From Desulfotruncus arcticus DSM 17038 (GTDB lineage: Bacteria > Bacillota > Desulfotomaculia > Desulfotomaculales > Desulfallaceae): DNA of 64,000 bases. Below are positions 15,528 to 23,651 of the stretch, piece by piece (positions within the stretch are counted from its first letter, which is position 1; the number at the start of each line of letters is the position of its first letter). Under the pieces are notes generated by a model. The model saw nothing but the letters and a program-made list of their open reading frames with translations. It did not search any database and was not told the DNA's origin. The position numbers and the translations under genes were made by a program. The stretch is from NCBI RefSeq assembly GCF_900113335.1, contig NZ_FOOX01000015.1, forward strand, positions 91,121-155,120. Reading direction: 5' to 3'.

Positions 15528-17399
15528 ATGTTTATAAAAATGCGTAAATCAAGTATTCCTAAATCAGGTAAACTCTTTTTAATATTGGCCCTGATTGCCA
15601 TTCTTACAATATCTACAAAACCTGCCAACGATGATTTGCCCCCACCCTATAAAGTGGGGGACGTTTATGATTTAATCGTTGTGGGGAGCGATCCCGAAGG
15701 CATTGCCGCCGCAGTATCCGCCGCCAGGAACGGTCTCTCCGTGCTCCTGGTGGATAAAAGGCCGATACTGGGCGGTTTAATGACCATGAGCTGGTTAAAC
15801 TCAATTGATATGAATTATGGCCCTGACGGGGAAATACTAAACAAGGGGATATTTGCCGAGTTTTATAATAAGATTAAAGGCGACTCGTTTGACGTGCAAA
15901 ACGCGACGGTCGTTTTTAATAATCTGGTGGCCCGGGAAAAAAACCTCCAGGTTTTGCTTAATGTCCCCAGTATTAAGCCGGTTATGGCGGCAAGCGGCGG
16001 ACCGGCGGTTGTGGGCGTGCGACTGGCGGGCGGTGCGGAGGATAAGGTGGTTAAGGCCCGCAGTGTTATAGACGCGACACAGGATGCGGATATTGCCGCA
16101 CTGGCCGGTGTCCCTTACAGTGTGGGGCATGAGGATATTGGCAGGGAGGCCGGTAATATGGCGGCGACCCTGGTATTTAAATTAAGAAATGTCAGTTTGC
16201 TGGACTGGCTAAAGATTCGCTATTATCTATACCGGGACGGCAGTAAAAGCACCGGCGCCAACATGCACAGCGCCTGGGGTTTTAATGGAATTACTTCGCA
16301 GTATAAACCCCAAAGCGACAGAATTATGCTGAGGGGCCTGAATATTGGCCGTCAGAAAGACGACAGTGTGCTGGTCAACGCGCTGTTGATTTTCGGGGTT
16401 GATTCGCTCAATCATAATTCCAGGCTGCGGGCCAGGGCGGCTGCCGAAAAGGAATTGCCTTCAATTGTAGCTTTTATCAACCAGCATGTTCCTGGGCTTG
16501 GGCGTGCCGTACTGGCCGGGACGGCGCCGGAGCTTTACGTGCGTGAATCCAGGCATATTTACGGTGAATACCGCCTGACCCTGGATGATGTGCTGGAAAA
16601 CAGGGATTTTAATGACAGGATTGCCTTCGGGTCTTACCCGGTGGATATGCAGCCCACGGGACCCGCTGTGCCGGGAGTTGTAATCGGGAGACCCTTGCAG
16701 TACGCTATACCTTTTCGCTGCCTGGTGCCGCAAAAAGTGGACGGCCTGCTGGTTGTGGGCAGGTCTGCCAGCTATGATTCACTGGCTCACGGCAGCGCCA
16801 GGACTGTGCCTGTGGGCATGGCCGAGGGACAGGCGGCCGGGGCCGCGGCGGCGCTGGCTGGGGAAAACAACCTTTCCTTCCGGGATCTGGCCGGGCGGCG
16901 GGATTTAATGCTGGAACTGCAGTCGCGGCTGAACAAACAGGGAATGGCGCTGCAGCCATTTCAAGTCAAAAATAAACTTGCCGGCCACTGGGCGTACGCC
17001 GGGCTCAAATTTATGCGTGGGTTGGGTCTGGCCATAGGCGGTTATAATAACGATTACAAATTAGATAGTCCTATTGAAGAACAGCGGTTTATCAATATTC
17101 TGTCCCAGGCGGTTAAGCAAACCGGCGCCGGAGTTGATAGCTATCCGCATCTATATACCGAGCCTAATGTGTTTAATCTTTATGACGCCTGCTATATGCT
17201 GTCCGGGTACATGGGGCTGAAATGCACTAAAGAGGAAGCTTTCCTTTATTTTAAAGACCGTGGTTTTTTTGACCGGGAGCCTAAATGGAAGGCATATTTT
17301 GATACCAACAAGCCCCTGTCCAACGGTGCGGCGTATATGTTGGTCACGAACTTTGTCCGTGACAGGAGACAGGAGTCAGGAGACAGTAGTCAGGAGTAG
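15528..17399 (+). CDS. Exported FAD-dependent oxidoreductase with C-terminal SLH-like segment
   Basis: A 623-residue flavoprotein of the FAD_oxidored (PF12831-like) type. After an N-terminal membrane or signal segment (about 14-32) comes the dinucleotide-binding motif VVGSDPEGIAAAVSAARNG, DKRPILGGLMT, and the C-terminal FAD contact region VVGRSASYDSLAHGSARTVP. From about residue 480 the protein changes to GHWAYAGLKFMRGLGLAIGG and LDSPIEEQRFINIL, an S-layer-homology-like module. This suggests a flavoenzyme attached to the cell surface. Substrate is unknown. The last codons (RDRRQESGDSSQE) are encoded by a CAGGAG-rich repeat that flanks the next gene, so the native C-terminus may have been replaced. 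Confidence 0.8.
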   Translation: MFIKMRKSSIPKSGKLFLILALIAILTISTKPANDDLPPPYKVGDVYDLIVVGSDPEGIAAAVSAARNGLSVLLVDKRPILGGLMTMSWLNSIDMNYGPDGEILNKGIFAEFYNKIKGDSFDVQNATVVFNNLVAREKNLQVLLNVPSIKPVMAASGGPAVVGVRLAGGAEDKVVKARSVIDATQDADIAALAGVPYSVGHEDIGREAGNMAATLVFKLRNVSLLDWLKIRYYLYRDGSKSTGANMHSAWGFNGITSQYKPQSDRIMLRGLNIGRQKDDSVLVNALLIFGVDSLNHNSRLRARAAAEKELPSIVAFINQHVPGLGRAVLAGTAPELYVRESRHIYGEYRLTLDDVLENRDFNDRIAFGSYPVDMQPTGPAVPGVVIGRPLQYAIPFRCLVPQKVDGLLVVGRSASYDSLAHGSARTVPVGMAEGQAAGAAAALAGENNLSFRDLAGRRDLMLELQSRLNKQGMALQPFQVKNKLAGHWAYAGLKFMRGLGLAIGGYNNDYKLDSPIEEQRFINILSQAVKQTGAGVDSYPHLYTEPNVFNLYDACYMLSGYMGLKCTKEEAFLYFKDRGFFDREPKWKAYFDTNKPLSNGAAYMLVTNFVRDRRQESGDSSQE

Positions 17400-17400
17400 G
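17361..17400 (+). repeat. Left CAGGAGTC repeat flanking the four-helix-bundle gene
   Basis: A cluster of CAGGAGTC/ACAGGAG units overlapping the end of the FAD gene. The reverse-complement cluster (GACTCCTGACTTCTGAC) stands at 17761-17795, so the gene between is bounded by inverted repeats. Confidence 0.75.
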
Positions 17401-17406
17401 ATTAGA

Positions 17407-17772
17407 ATGAGGGAACCGGCGAGAACATTTGAGGATTTACTGGTTTGGCAGAAGGCGCATCAGTTTGTGCTTAAGGTTTATCGTCTAACCGGGGTATTTC
17501 CTAAGTATGAGATATACGGTTTATCGTCGCAATTTCGGCGTGCCGCCGTTTCTATAGCAGCTAATATTGCGGAAGGTTTCCGTAAACAAAGTAAGGCGGA
17601 TAAAATTCGTTTTTTAAACATTGCACAAGGGTCTGTCGAAGAATGCCGGTATTACTTAATTCTTACGAGAGATCTTGGATACGCTGAAATATCCGAAACA
17701 AAACTTATCTTGCAAGAGGTTAGTAAGCTACTGGTGGCATATTTACGTGGAATTCAAAATTCTGACTCCTGA
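17407..17772 (+). CDS. Four-helix-bundle protein (23S rRNA intervening-sequence / bAvd-like family)
   Basis: A 121-residue member of the small four-helix-bundle family first found in 23S rRNA intervening sequences. It has the family pattern FEDLLVWQKAHQFVLKVYRLT, then YGLSSQFRRAAVSIAANIAEG, then FLNIAQGSVEECRYYLILTRDLGY. Members form ring-like pentamers. One subgroup (bAvd) assists reverse transcriptases in diversity-generating retroelements, but no reverse transcriptase is present here. The ATG at 17407 has AGGAG upstream. The gene sits in an otherwise envelope-related operon and is bounded by inverted CAGGAGTC repeats, so it looks like an inserted, self-contained unit. Confidence 0.88.
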   Translation: MREPARTFEDLLVWQKAHQFVLKVYRLTGVFPKYEIYGLSSQFRRAAVSIAANIAEGFRKQSKADKIRFLNIAQGSVEECRYYLILTRDLGYAEISETKLILQEVSKLLVAYLRGIQNSDS

Positions 17773-17795
17773 CTTCTGACTTCTGACTCCTGAAT
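17761..17795 (+). repeat. Right (inverted) CAGGAGTC repeat
   Basis: TCTGACTCCTGACTTCTGAC and neighbouring units are the reverse complement of the repeat before the four-helix-bundle gene. They overlap that gene's last codons (QNSDS). Confidence 0.75.
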
Positions 17796-17822
17796 ACTAT
17801 TTTAAAGCTGGAGGTTTAACTG

Positions 17823-19778
17823 TTGGAGAAAAAGTGGACGCCCATTTTAATAGTTGTTATTCTCATTTCCATCATCGCAGCCGGGTACCTGGCCTGGCAG
17901 AGGCATACTTTAGAGGCCAATAATCGCACTGTGCAAATGGCGGTTGTGTATGACGAAGCTGCCTCGCTGGCCCGCATGAACGATATTAGCGTGCCTGAGG
18001 TGCTGCATCAATTCCGGGAGCAGGGCGCGGGCGCTGTATTAATTAAAGAGCCTACCGTGGCGGAAGCGGAGCAAAACGGCGAGTTTAAGCTGCAAACCGG
18101 GCAGTCGCTGCTGCTGATGCGGGATTACGGCGCTTTAAAGCCGCTGGGCAGTGATTTCTGGCAGCAAGTCCAACCGGACCGGGCTTACTTTATTTTTTCC
18201 AATCAGGATATTTACCAGAGGGTAAAAGGCCAGCTAACCGCCAAGAAAGTGCAGCTGAAGTCATGGGAACGCCCGGAGCTGTTTATTCTTGAAGCGGATT
18301 ACAGCTGGAGCCAGCTGCAGCAGCTGGGTGTGGGCTTTCCCCGGAGTTCCGTGGATAACGCAAACCGGGCCGGTATGCAGGTGCTGGTGCAGCTGCGCTC
18401 GTGGAATCAGGTTGATGTGGCAGGGTTAAAATATGTTTTTGACGAGATCGGCCAAATATCGGGCCTGGCCGGGCTTTTATTCAACGATCCGGTACTGCCC
18501 GGAGTTCCGGAGCAGATTCGACCGCTGACTTATGTGGTGCAGGAACTGAAAGTTCCGGTGGTTGAAATTGAATTTGCCAGCCAGATTGGTTTATCCAAGC
18601 TTGGTTATCTGCTGGACAAAAATGTAGTCAGGCTGCACACCCTGAGCCTGGAGGAAGATGCCAAAAAGAATTACAGCCCGGCGGAAATTGTTGACCGTTT
18701 TGATTTGGCGGCGACTGAACGCAATATAAGGATTTTGCTCTTTCATACCTACACCAAACCCGATGCGCCAAACATATTGCAGTGGAACTTGGATCTGGTC
18801 GGACAGGTGGGGGACAAGCTGCGTGCCGATGGCATGCAAGTTGGCGCTCCGTCTGTTTTATCCGTTCCATTAGCTAATTCACGCTGGTTGCTGTTTCTGG
18901 TCGGTTTAGGCGTAATTGCGGGAGGTATGCTGCTGTGCTTCAGTATGGGGTGGCAAAAAGCCGCGCCGTTTCTTGGCCTGGCGGCGCTGCTGGTCTGGGC
19001 GGGGCTGTTGGGGGCCGGGATGACCGGCCCGGCACGCAAATTGATGGCATTTGCCGCGGTGGTAATCTTCCCCACACTGTCACTGGCGATCAACGTAAAA
19101 AGCGGGGGCACTGCAATATGGAAAAGCGTGCTGTTGCTGCTGCGCACCTCACTTATTTCGCTGATCGGCGCGCTGCTGATGGTAGGCCTGCTGGCGGACC
19201 TGGGCTTTATGCTTAAGTTGGACCAGTTTGCAGGAGTAAAACTCGCCCATGTGGTTCCGTTGCTTTTATTGGCGTTGATTTTCTTTTTCCGCAGCGATGA
19301 AGAAGGGGCGGGTTGGCGCAGGCAGCTGCAAAAGTTTTTGGACCAGCCCTTGCTGGTTAAATCCGCCGTTGTGCTTGGTGTGTTAGCTGTTGCCCTGCTC
19401 ATTTACGTGTCTCGAACGGGAAATGAATCCGCAGCCATATCGCCGCTTGAGCTGAAGTTCCGTTCTCTGCTGGACACACTGCTGGGGGTGCGGCCGAGGA
19501 CCAAGGAATTCCTGGTGGGCCACCCGCTGCTGCTGCTTGTCTTGTATCTCGGATACCGGAATAACAATTACATGCCGCTGCTCCTGGCCGGGGCTATCGG
19601 CCAGATTTCCCTGGTTAATACCTACGCCCATATTCACACTCCGCTGGCCGTGTCTTTGTTGCGCAGCTTCAACGGGCTGGTTTTGGGCATTATCGGGGGG
19701 GTGGTGCTTATTGTACTGTGGCGCAAGGCGGAACAATTATGGCAAAGGATGCGCTCTGAGGCGGAGACTAATTCATAA
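17823..19778 (+). CDS. DUF5693 family polytopic membrane protein
   Basis: A 651-residue protein with one N-terminal membrane segment, a large extracytoplasmic domain (about 35-350; begins VVYDEAASLARMNDISVPEVL) and 8 or so membrane segments in the C-terminal half. This layout is DUF5693. Such genes are conserved in spore-forming anaerobic Bacillota next to csaB and other wall-polymer genes, and a role in surface-polymer assembly or pyruvylation is often assumed but not shown. A TTG start is used, with GGAGG eight bases upstream. csaB itself lies further on at 29732. No enzymatic motif is visible. Confidence 0.85.
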   Translation: MEKKWTPILIVVILISIIAAGYLAWQRHTLEANNRTVQMAVVYDEAASLARMNDISVPEVLHQFREQGAGAVLIKEPTVAEAEQNGEFKLQTGQSLLLMRDYGALKPLGSDFWQQVQPDRAYFIFSNQDIYQRVKGQLTAKKVQLKSWERPELFILEADYSWSQLQQLGVGFPRSSVDNANRAGMQVLVQLRSWNQVDVAGLKYVFDEIGQISGLAGLLFNDPVLPGVPEQIRPLTYVVQELKVPVVEIEFASQIGLSKLGYLLDKNVVRLHTLSLEEDAKKNYSPAEIVDRFDLAATERNIRILLFHTYTKPDAPNILQWNLDLVGQVGDKLRADGMQVGAPSVLSVPLANSRWLLFLVGLGVIAGGMLLCFSMGWQKAAPFLGLAALLVWAGLLGAGMTGPARKLMAFAAVVIFPTLSLAINVKSGGTAIWKSVLLLLRTSLISLIGALLMVGLLADLGFMLKLDQFAGVKLAHVVPLLLLALIFFFRSDEEGAGWRRQLQKFLDQPLLVKSAVVLGVLAVALLIYVSRTGNESAAISPLELKFRSLLDTLLGVRPRTKEFLVGHPLLLLVLYLGYRNNNYMPLLLAGAIGQISLVNTYAHIHTPLAVSLLRSFNGLVLGIIGGVVLIVLWRKAEQLWQRMRSEAETNS

Positions 19779-19870
19779 TTCCGGGCCGATTTCATTTTTT
19801 AAGGGAACAAAATCCCAGTAGATATCGTCAATTATTATTATGATCAATTAAATAACGAGGGGGAGTTAAA

Positions 19871-20965
19871 ATGAAAAAGAAGTTATTGGTGTTAATCCTG
19901 GCGTCCGTGTTTACTTTGGGGCTTGCAACCGCCGGTCATGCTACTGTAGCGTCAAAGCAGGTTAAAGCTGTTTACAACAACATTAAACTTATTGTTAACG
20001 GTAAAGCTGTAAGCACTTCCGCAGCCGACGAGCCGTTTACTTTGGACGGGGTTACATATGTACCTTTGCGCCTTGCGGGTGAAAGCCTCGGCTGTGACGT
20101 AAACTGGGACGGCACCACCAAGACCATTACTTTAAACAGTAAGTCTTCAGTTGACACTGCTATTATGAAAGCTCAGATGACTCAAAAAGACCAGGAAATT
20201 GCCGACCTGAAAAAACAGGTGACAGATTTGCAGCGTGATTTGGCCGACAGCGAGAGTTCTTCATCAAGTAGTTCTTCATCTGATTCCGATGATTTAAGTG
20301 ACCTGGAAGATGAACTGGAAGACGATTATGATAAAATCGAGGATGTTGCAGTGGACAGCATATCCCTGGACGGCGATGAAGACCAGGTGGATGTGGATGT
20401 TGAAGTGGATCTGGGTAAATACGATGATGAGTGGGCAGATTTAAGCGACAGCGATATAGAAAACTGGCTGGATGATGTGGTGTCGGATATTCAGGATGAG
20501 CTGTCTTCCAGTACTGATGTTGACGGCAAGATTATCGACAATGATGAGGATGATACGCTGGTCACGTTCAGCAAAGACGGCAAAAATGACCTTAAGGTGA
20601 CTTTCAAGGACGATGACTACAGGGACGGCGGTGCGGACGTAACAGACGTGGAAGACAGCCTGGAAGATGACACATACAGTGTGGGCAGTATAAAATTTGA
20701 TGTCAAAACTGTGGATTATAATGAAAGCAGCGATCTGATCAAGGCATACTTGTATGCCGATACCAGCGATGCTTATACAAAGTGGTTCGATATGTCGAAC
20801 AGCGCAATTGAAGACGATGTGGAGAGCATTTGCGACGATATAGCCCAAGCCTTTGAAGATGACGCCGATGTCGACCCGGATACGGTCAGGATTTATTTTT
20901 ATGACGATGATGACTCGGACTTAGATGATTTTACTTACGACGTGAGCAGAGAAAGGCTTGATTGA
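19871..20965 (+). CDS. Secreted acidic stalk-domain protein with Ser/Asp-rich linker
   Basis: A 364-residue exported protein. A signal peptide (about 1-25, ending GHA) is followed by a copper-amine-oxidase-N1 type stalk half-domain (GVTYVPLRLAGESLGCDVNW). A coiled coil comes next (about 97-132, KAQMTQKDQEIADLKKQVTD), then a serine run and a long, very acidic C-terminal region rich in Asp. The acidic part contains two related stretches of beta-alpha pattern (SLDGDEDQVDVDVEVDL and KFDVKTVDYNES). It probably binds cations or positively charged envelope material, but this is inference. A GAGGGGGAG site precedes the ATG. It appears to be a single-gene unit. Confidence 0.82.
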   Translation: MKKKLLVLILASVFTLGLATAGHATVASKQVKAVYNNIKLIVNGKAVSTSAADEPFTLDGVTYVPLRLAGESLGCDVNWDGTTKTITLNSKSSVDTAIMKAQMTQKDQEIADLKKQVTDLQRDLADSESSSSSSSSSDSDDLSDLEDELEDDYDKIEDVAVDSISLDGDEDQVDVDVEVDLGKYDDEWADLSDSDIENWLDDVVSDIQDELSSSTDVDGKIIDNDEDDTLVTFSKDGKNDLKVTFKDDDYRDGGADVTDVEDSLEDDTYSVGSIKFDVKTVDYNESSDLIKAYLYADTSDAYTKWFDMSNSAIEDDVESICDDIAQAFEDDADVDPDTVRIYFYDDDDSDLDDFTYDVSRERLD

Positions 20966-21049
20966 TTACCAATCTTTACAGCTTGCTTGTATAAATTTAC
21001 TAGAGGTTATACACTTGAGACGTAGAATTAATTACACCAGGTGATAAAA

Positions 21050-21784
21050 ATGAAAGCTAAGCTTTTGGGGGCGGATATTGACCGCTTGACCATGGACCAG
21101 GCGATTAAGGCTATTACCGCGCTGGTAAGGGTGGGCAAGCCCTGCCGGGTAATTACATTAAACCCGGAATACCTTTATCAGGCGGTAACTGCCGATTCAT
21201 CTCTGCTGGAGTTGGTCCGCAAGGCAGACCTGGTTACCGCGGACGGCGAAGGCATTGTTTGGGCGGGGCGGGTGGCCGGTACACCTTTCCCCGAAAGAGT
21301 CACCGGTATAGATTTGATGCTGCGTCTGATGCCTAAAGCCACGGCGGAAGGCTGGCGGGTATATCTTTTGGGGTCTGCGCCGGGCGTAGCCGAAGAAGCG
21401 GCGGAAAACTTGCGCCGCATGCACCCGGGTCTGCAGATGGCCGGTACGCACCACGGCTATTTCCAGCCCGCCGAAGAAGCAGCGGTTGTTGCAGAAATCA
21501 AGCAAGCGGTTCCGCAATTATTGTTTGTGGCGCTAGGCGCGCCCAAGCAGGAAATTTGGATAGACAAATATATAGATGAAATAGGCCCGGTGATGGCCAT
21601 GGGCGTGGGTGGTTCCCTTGATGTGATAGCCGGCCGGGTGACCCGGGCGCCCCGCTGGATGCAGCGACTCAAAATAGAATGGCTCGGCCGCCTGGTTATG
21701 GCACCCTCCCGCTGGCGGCGGATGATGGTTCTGCCCAAGTTTGCCTGGCTGGTATTTAAAAAATACCGTTTAAATTGGCACTGA
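21050..21784 (+). CDS. WecG/TagA/CpsF family glycosyltransferase
   Basis: A GT26 enzyme of 244 residues. The best characterised relatives, TagA and WecG, add ManNAc or ManNAcA to undecaprenyl-linked GlcNAc, the second step in wall teichoic acid or enterobacterial antigen assembly. Motifs present are VITLNPEYL (family usually TxNxE), TADGEGIVWAGR, ERVTGIDL, the VYLLGSAPGVAEEAAENL block and VALGAPKQEIWI. The ATG at 21050 is chosen with AGGTGA just upstream. Its natural partner, the TagO/WecA-type initiating transferase, is encoded at 31090, so both ends of a linkage-unit pathway are in this window. Confidence 0.9.
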   Translation: MKAKLLGADIDRLTMDQAIKAITALVRVGKPCRVITLNPEYLYQAVTADSSLLELVRKADLVTADGEGIVWAGRVAGTPFPERVTGIDLMLRLMPKATAEGWRVYLLGSAPGVAEEAAENLRRMHPGLQMAGTHHGYFQPAEEAAVVAEIKQAVPQLLFVALGAPKQEIWIDKYIDEIGPVMAMGVGGSLDVIAGRVTRAPRWMQRLKIEWLGRLVMAPSRWRRMMVLPKFAWLVFKKYRLNWH

Positions 21785-21939
21785 AAACAAAAATGTTGAA
21801 CGTTTGACTTCTCCGGTGTATTATGTTAAACAAGCCGGACTTGCCAAAACAGAACTGGGATCTATAACTGAGTCAGGGGTCTGACCACGTATGCATTCTA
21901 CAATAATTGGGGACTGACCCCGGGGCCCGGCTAAAGGAG

Positions 21940-23292
21940 GTGCCGCTTATCACCGGCAAGGGAAAAAGAAAATTGAACAAACCGAAATTTGTTATATTTA
22001 TCATTTTGCTCGTCGGTTTGTTTGCCGGGGGCTTTGCGCTGGCCAATAACTATTTGTGGCCCTTATTAACCGGCGGTACGGTAGCTGACAGTATCAATGA
22101 AAAAGAACAGGATATATCCAAGCTTCCCGGCATTAATGTGTTGATGATGGGAGTGGACGAGCGAAGCGATGACACCAGCAACCGCACCGATACCATGATC
22201 CTGGCCAATATCAATAATAAAGACGATCGTGTATCGCTTCTTTCCATACCCCGGGACACCAAGGTTGATTTGCCGGGTCACGGGGTGAACAAGATTAACG
22301 CGGCCAATCAGTACGGCGGACCGGAAATGGCTATGGACGTTGTTTCCGATTTAACGGGAGTGCCCGTTGACTATTATATCATTACCAATTTCAACGGTTT
22401 CCAGGGTATTGTGGATGCTCTCGGCGGGGTTACCATTGATGTGGAAAAGCCTATGCATTACCATGAAAACGCTTACGGCGGGGCTTATAACATTGACCTC
22501 GACGCGGGAGTCCAGCGTCTCGACGGTGACCAGGCCCTGCAGTATGCCAGGTTCAGACATGATGCCCTGGGAGATATCACTCGCACCCAGCGCCAGCTTA
22601 AATTGCTGACGGCTATCGGCGATGAGGTGATGAAACCCAGTTCGCTCATTAAAATGCCCAAGCTGGTACCCGAAGTTTACAAAAACGTGGACACCAACCT
22701 GGGGCTTTCACAGTTGGCATCCCTGGCCAAAGCGGCCAGAAATATTAACGATCTGCAGATGATCAGTCAGACACTGCCGGGCTGGTTCCTCGACGAAAAT
22801 GGGATTAGCTATTGGTATGTGGACCCTGCCAAAGCTAAAGAAGTGGCCAATGCTTTATTTGAAGAAGGTAAAGTGGTGGACGTGGTCCTGGGCGAGATAA
22901 ATAATAATAACAATAACGACAACAATACCAGGCAAGTGGCCATGGATCAGACCAAATCCGTTCCGGATAAACCGGAGCAGCAGCCTGATACGTCGGAAAG
23001 TGTCAATACCACTGACGATGACGGCAGCTCCGGCAGTACCAGCGACAGCAGTGCCAATGACCGCAATAACGACACCGATAAAGATTACAATAATAATAAC
23101 AGTAATAATAACAGCAATCTAAATCACAACAGCAATGGCGATCTGACAGGTGAGCAGGACGCTACACAACAGAATGTCTCACCGCCGGGGGAGTCCGGCC
23201 GGGATAAATCGCAGAAAAGCACGACGGGCGAAATCGTGGAATCCCAGCCGGAAGAAAATCACGTTCAAATTATAATCAACAGCAACAATTAG
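21940..23292 (+). CDS. LytR-CpsA-Psr (LCP) family transferase
   Basis: An envelope enzyme that transfers undecaprenyl-linked polymers onto peptidoglycan. One N-terminal membrane segment (about 17-38) precedes the LCP domain with VLMMGVDERSDD, RTDTMILANI, the Arg-rich SIPRDTKVDLPG, KINAANQYGG and the ALQYARFRHDALGDITRTQRQ block. The last ~120 residues are Asn/Ser/Asp-rich low complexity, probably a wall-spanning tail. The start is uncertain. An excellent AAAGGAGG runs into the GTG taken here, while the codon at ideal spacing (21949) is ATC. A TTG at 21907 would add residues from a dispersed repeat. Confidence 0.88.
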   Translation: MPLITGKGKRKLNKPKFVIFIILLVGLFAGGFALANNYLWPLLTGGTVADSINEKEQDISKLPGINVLMMGVDERSDDTSNRTDTMILANINNKDDRVSLLSIPRDTKVDLPGHGVNKINAANQYGGPEMAMDVVSDLTGVPVDYYIITNFNGFQGIVDALGGVTIDVEKPMHYHENAYGGAYNIDLDAGVQRLDGDQALQYARFRHDALGDITRTQRQLKLLTAIGDEVMKPSSLIKMPKLVPEVYKNVDTNLGLSQLASLAKAARNINDLQMISQTLPGWFLDENGISYWYVDPAKAKEVANALFEEGKVVDVVLGEINNNNNNDNNTRQVAMDQTKSVPDKPEQQPDTSESVNTTDDDGSSGSTSDSSANDRNNDTDKDYNNNNSNNNSNLNHNSNGDLTGEQDATQQNVSPPGESGRDKSQKSTTGEIVESQPEENHVQIIINSNN

Positions 23293-23363
23293 TAATGGTC
23301 GCCTGTTGTGTCATTGCGAACACATCGAAACAATTTCGATTTTCATGTTCCTTACGAGCGCAG

Positions 23364-23399
23364 CGCGTCAATCTCATGCATGGGATTGACGCGTTTTTT
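23364..23399 (+). terminator. Rho-independent terminator after the LCP gene
   Basis: CGCGTCAATC and GATTGACGCG form a 10-bp perfect stem with a 10-base loop, followed by TTTTTT. The preceding bases (TCATTGCGAACAC, then GAGCGCAGCGCG) resemble the REP-like family. In the remaining gap to 23651 I see only AT-rich DNA, presumably the promoter region of the next gene. Confidence 0.9.
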
Positions 23400-23651
23400 C
23401 TTTCCTCGTCTGACAGATAGAACGGATCGCGATTTGATAAAATTCAAGCGAGATCCTTTTTTTTAAAAAATTTTAGCTTCATTGGGTTAAAATGGTTTGA
23501 AAATCGGATTAGTTTAAAGGATAATTAAATAAATAGTAGAATTATGAAGGTACAAATTTTTGCCGAAATGTGATAAGGAGGGAGATAGTTTTCGATTTTA
23601 GCCATAATTAGCGCAGTAAACTAGACGGAAGATTGGGAAAGGATTATGTGA

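Noticed and set aside
17407..17772. Four-helix-bundle gene as part of a diversity-generating retroelement
   Set aside because: No reverse transcriptase, template repeat or variable repeat was found in the window.
18749..19402. 217-codon reverse-strand frame over the DUF5693 gene
   Set aside because: It is Ser/Thr/Pro-rich antisense sequence typical of GC-biased membrane-protein genes, with no start signal.
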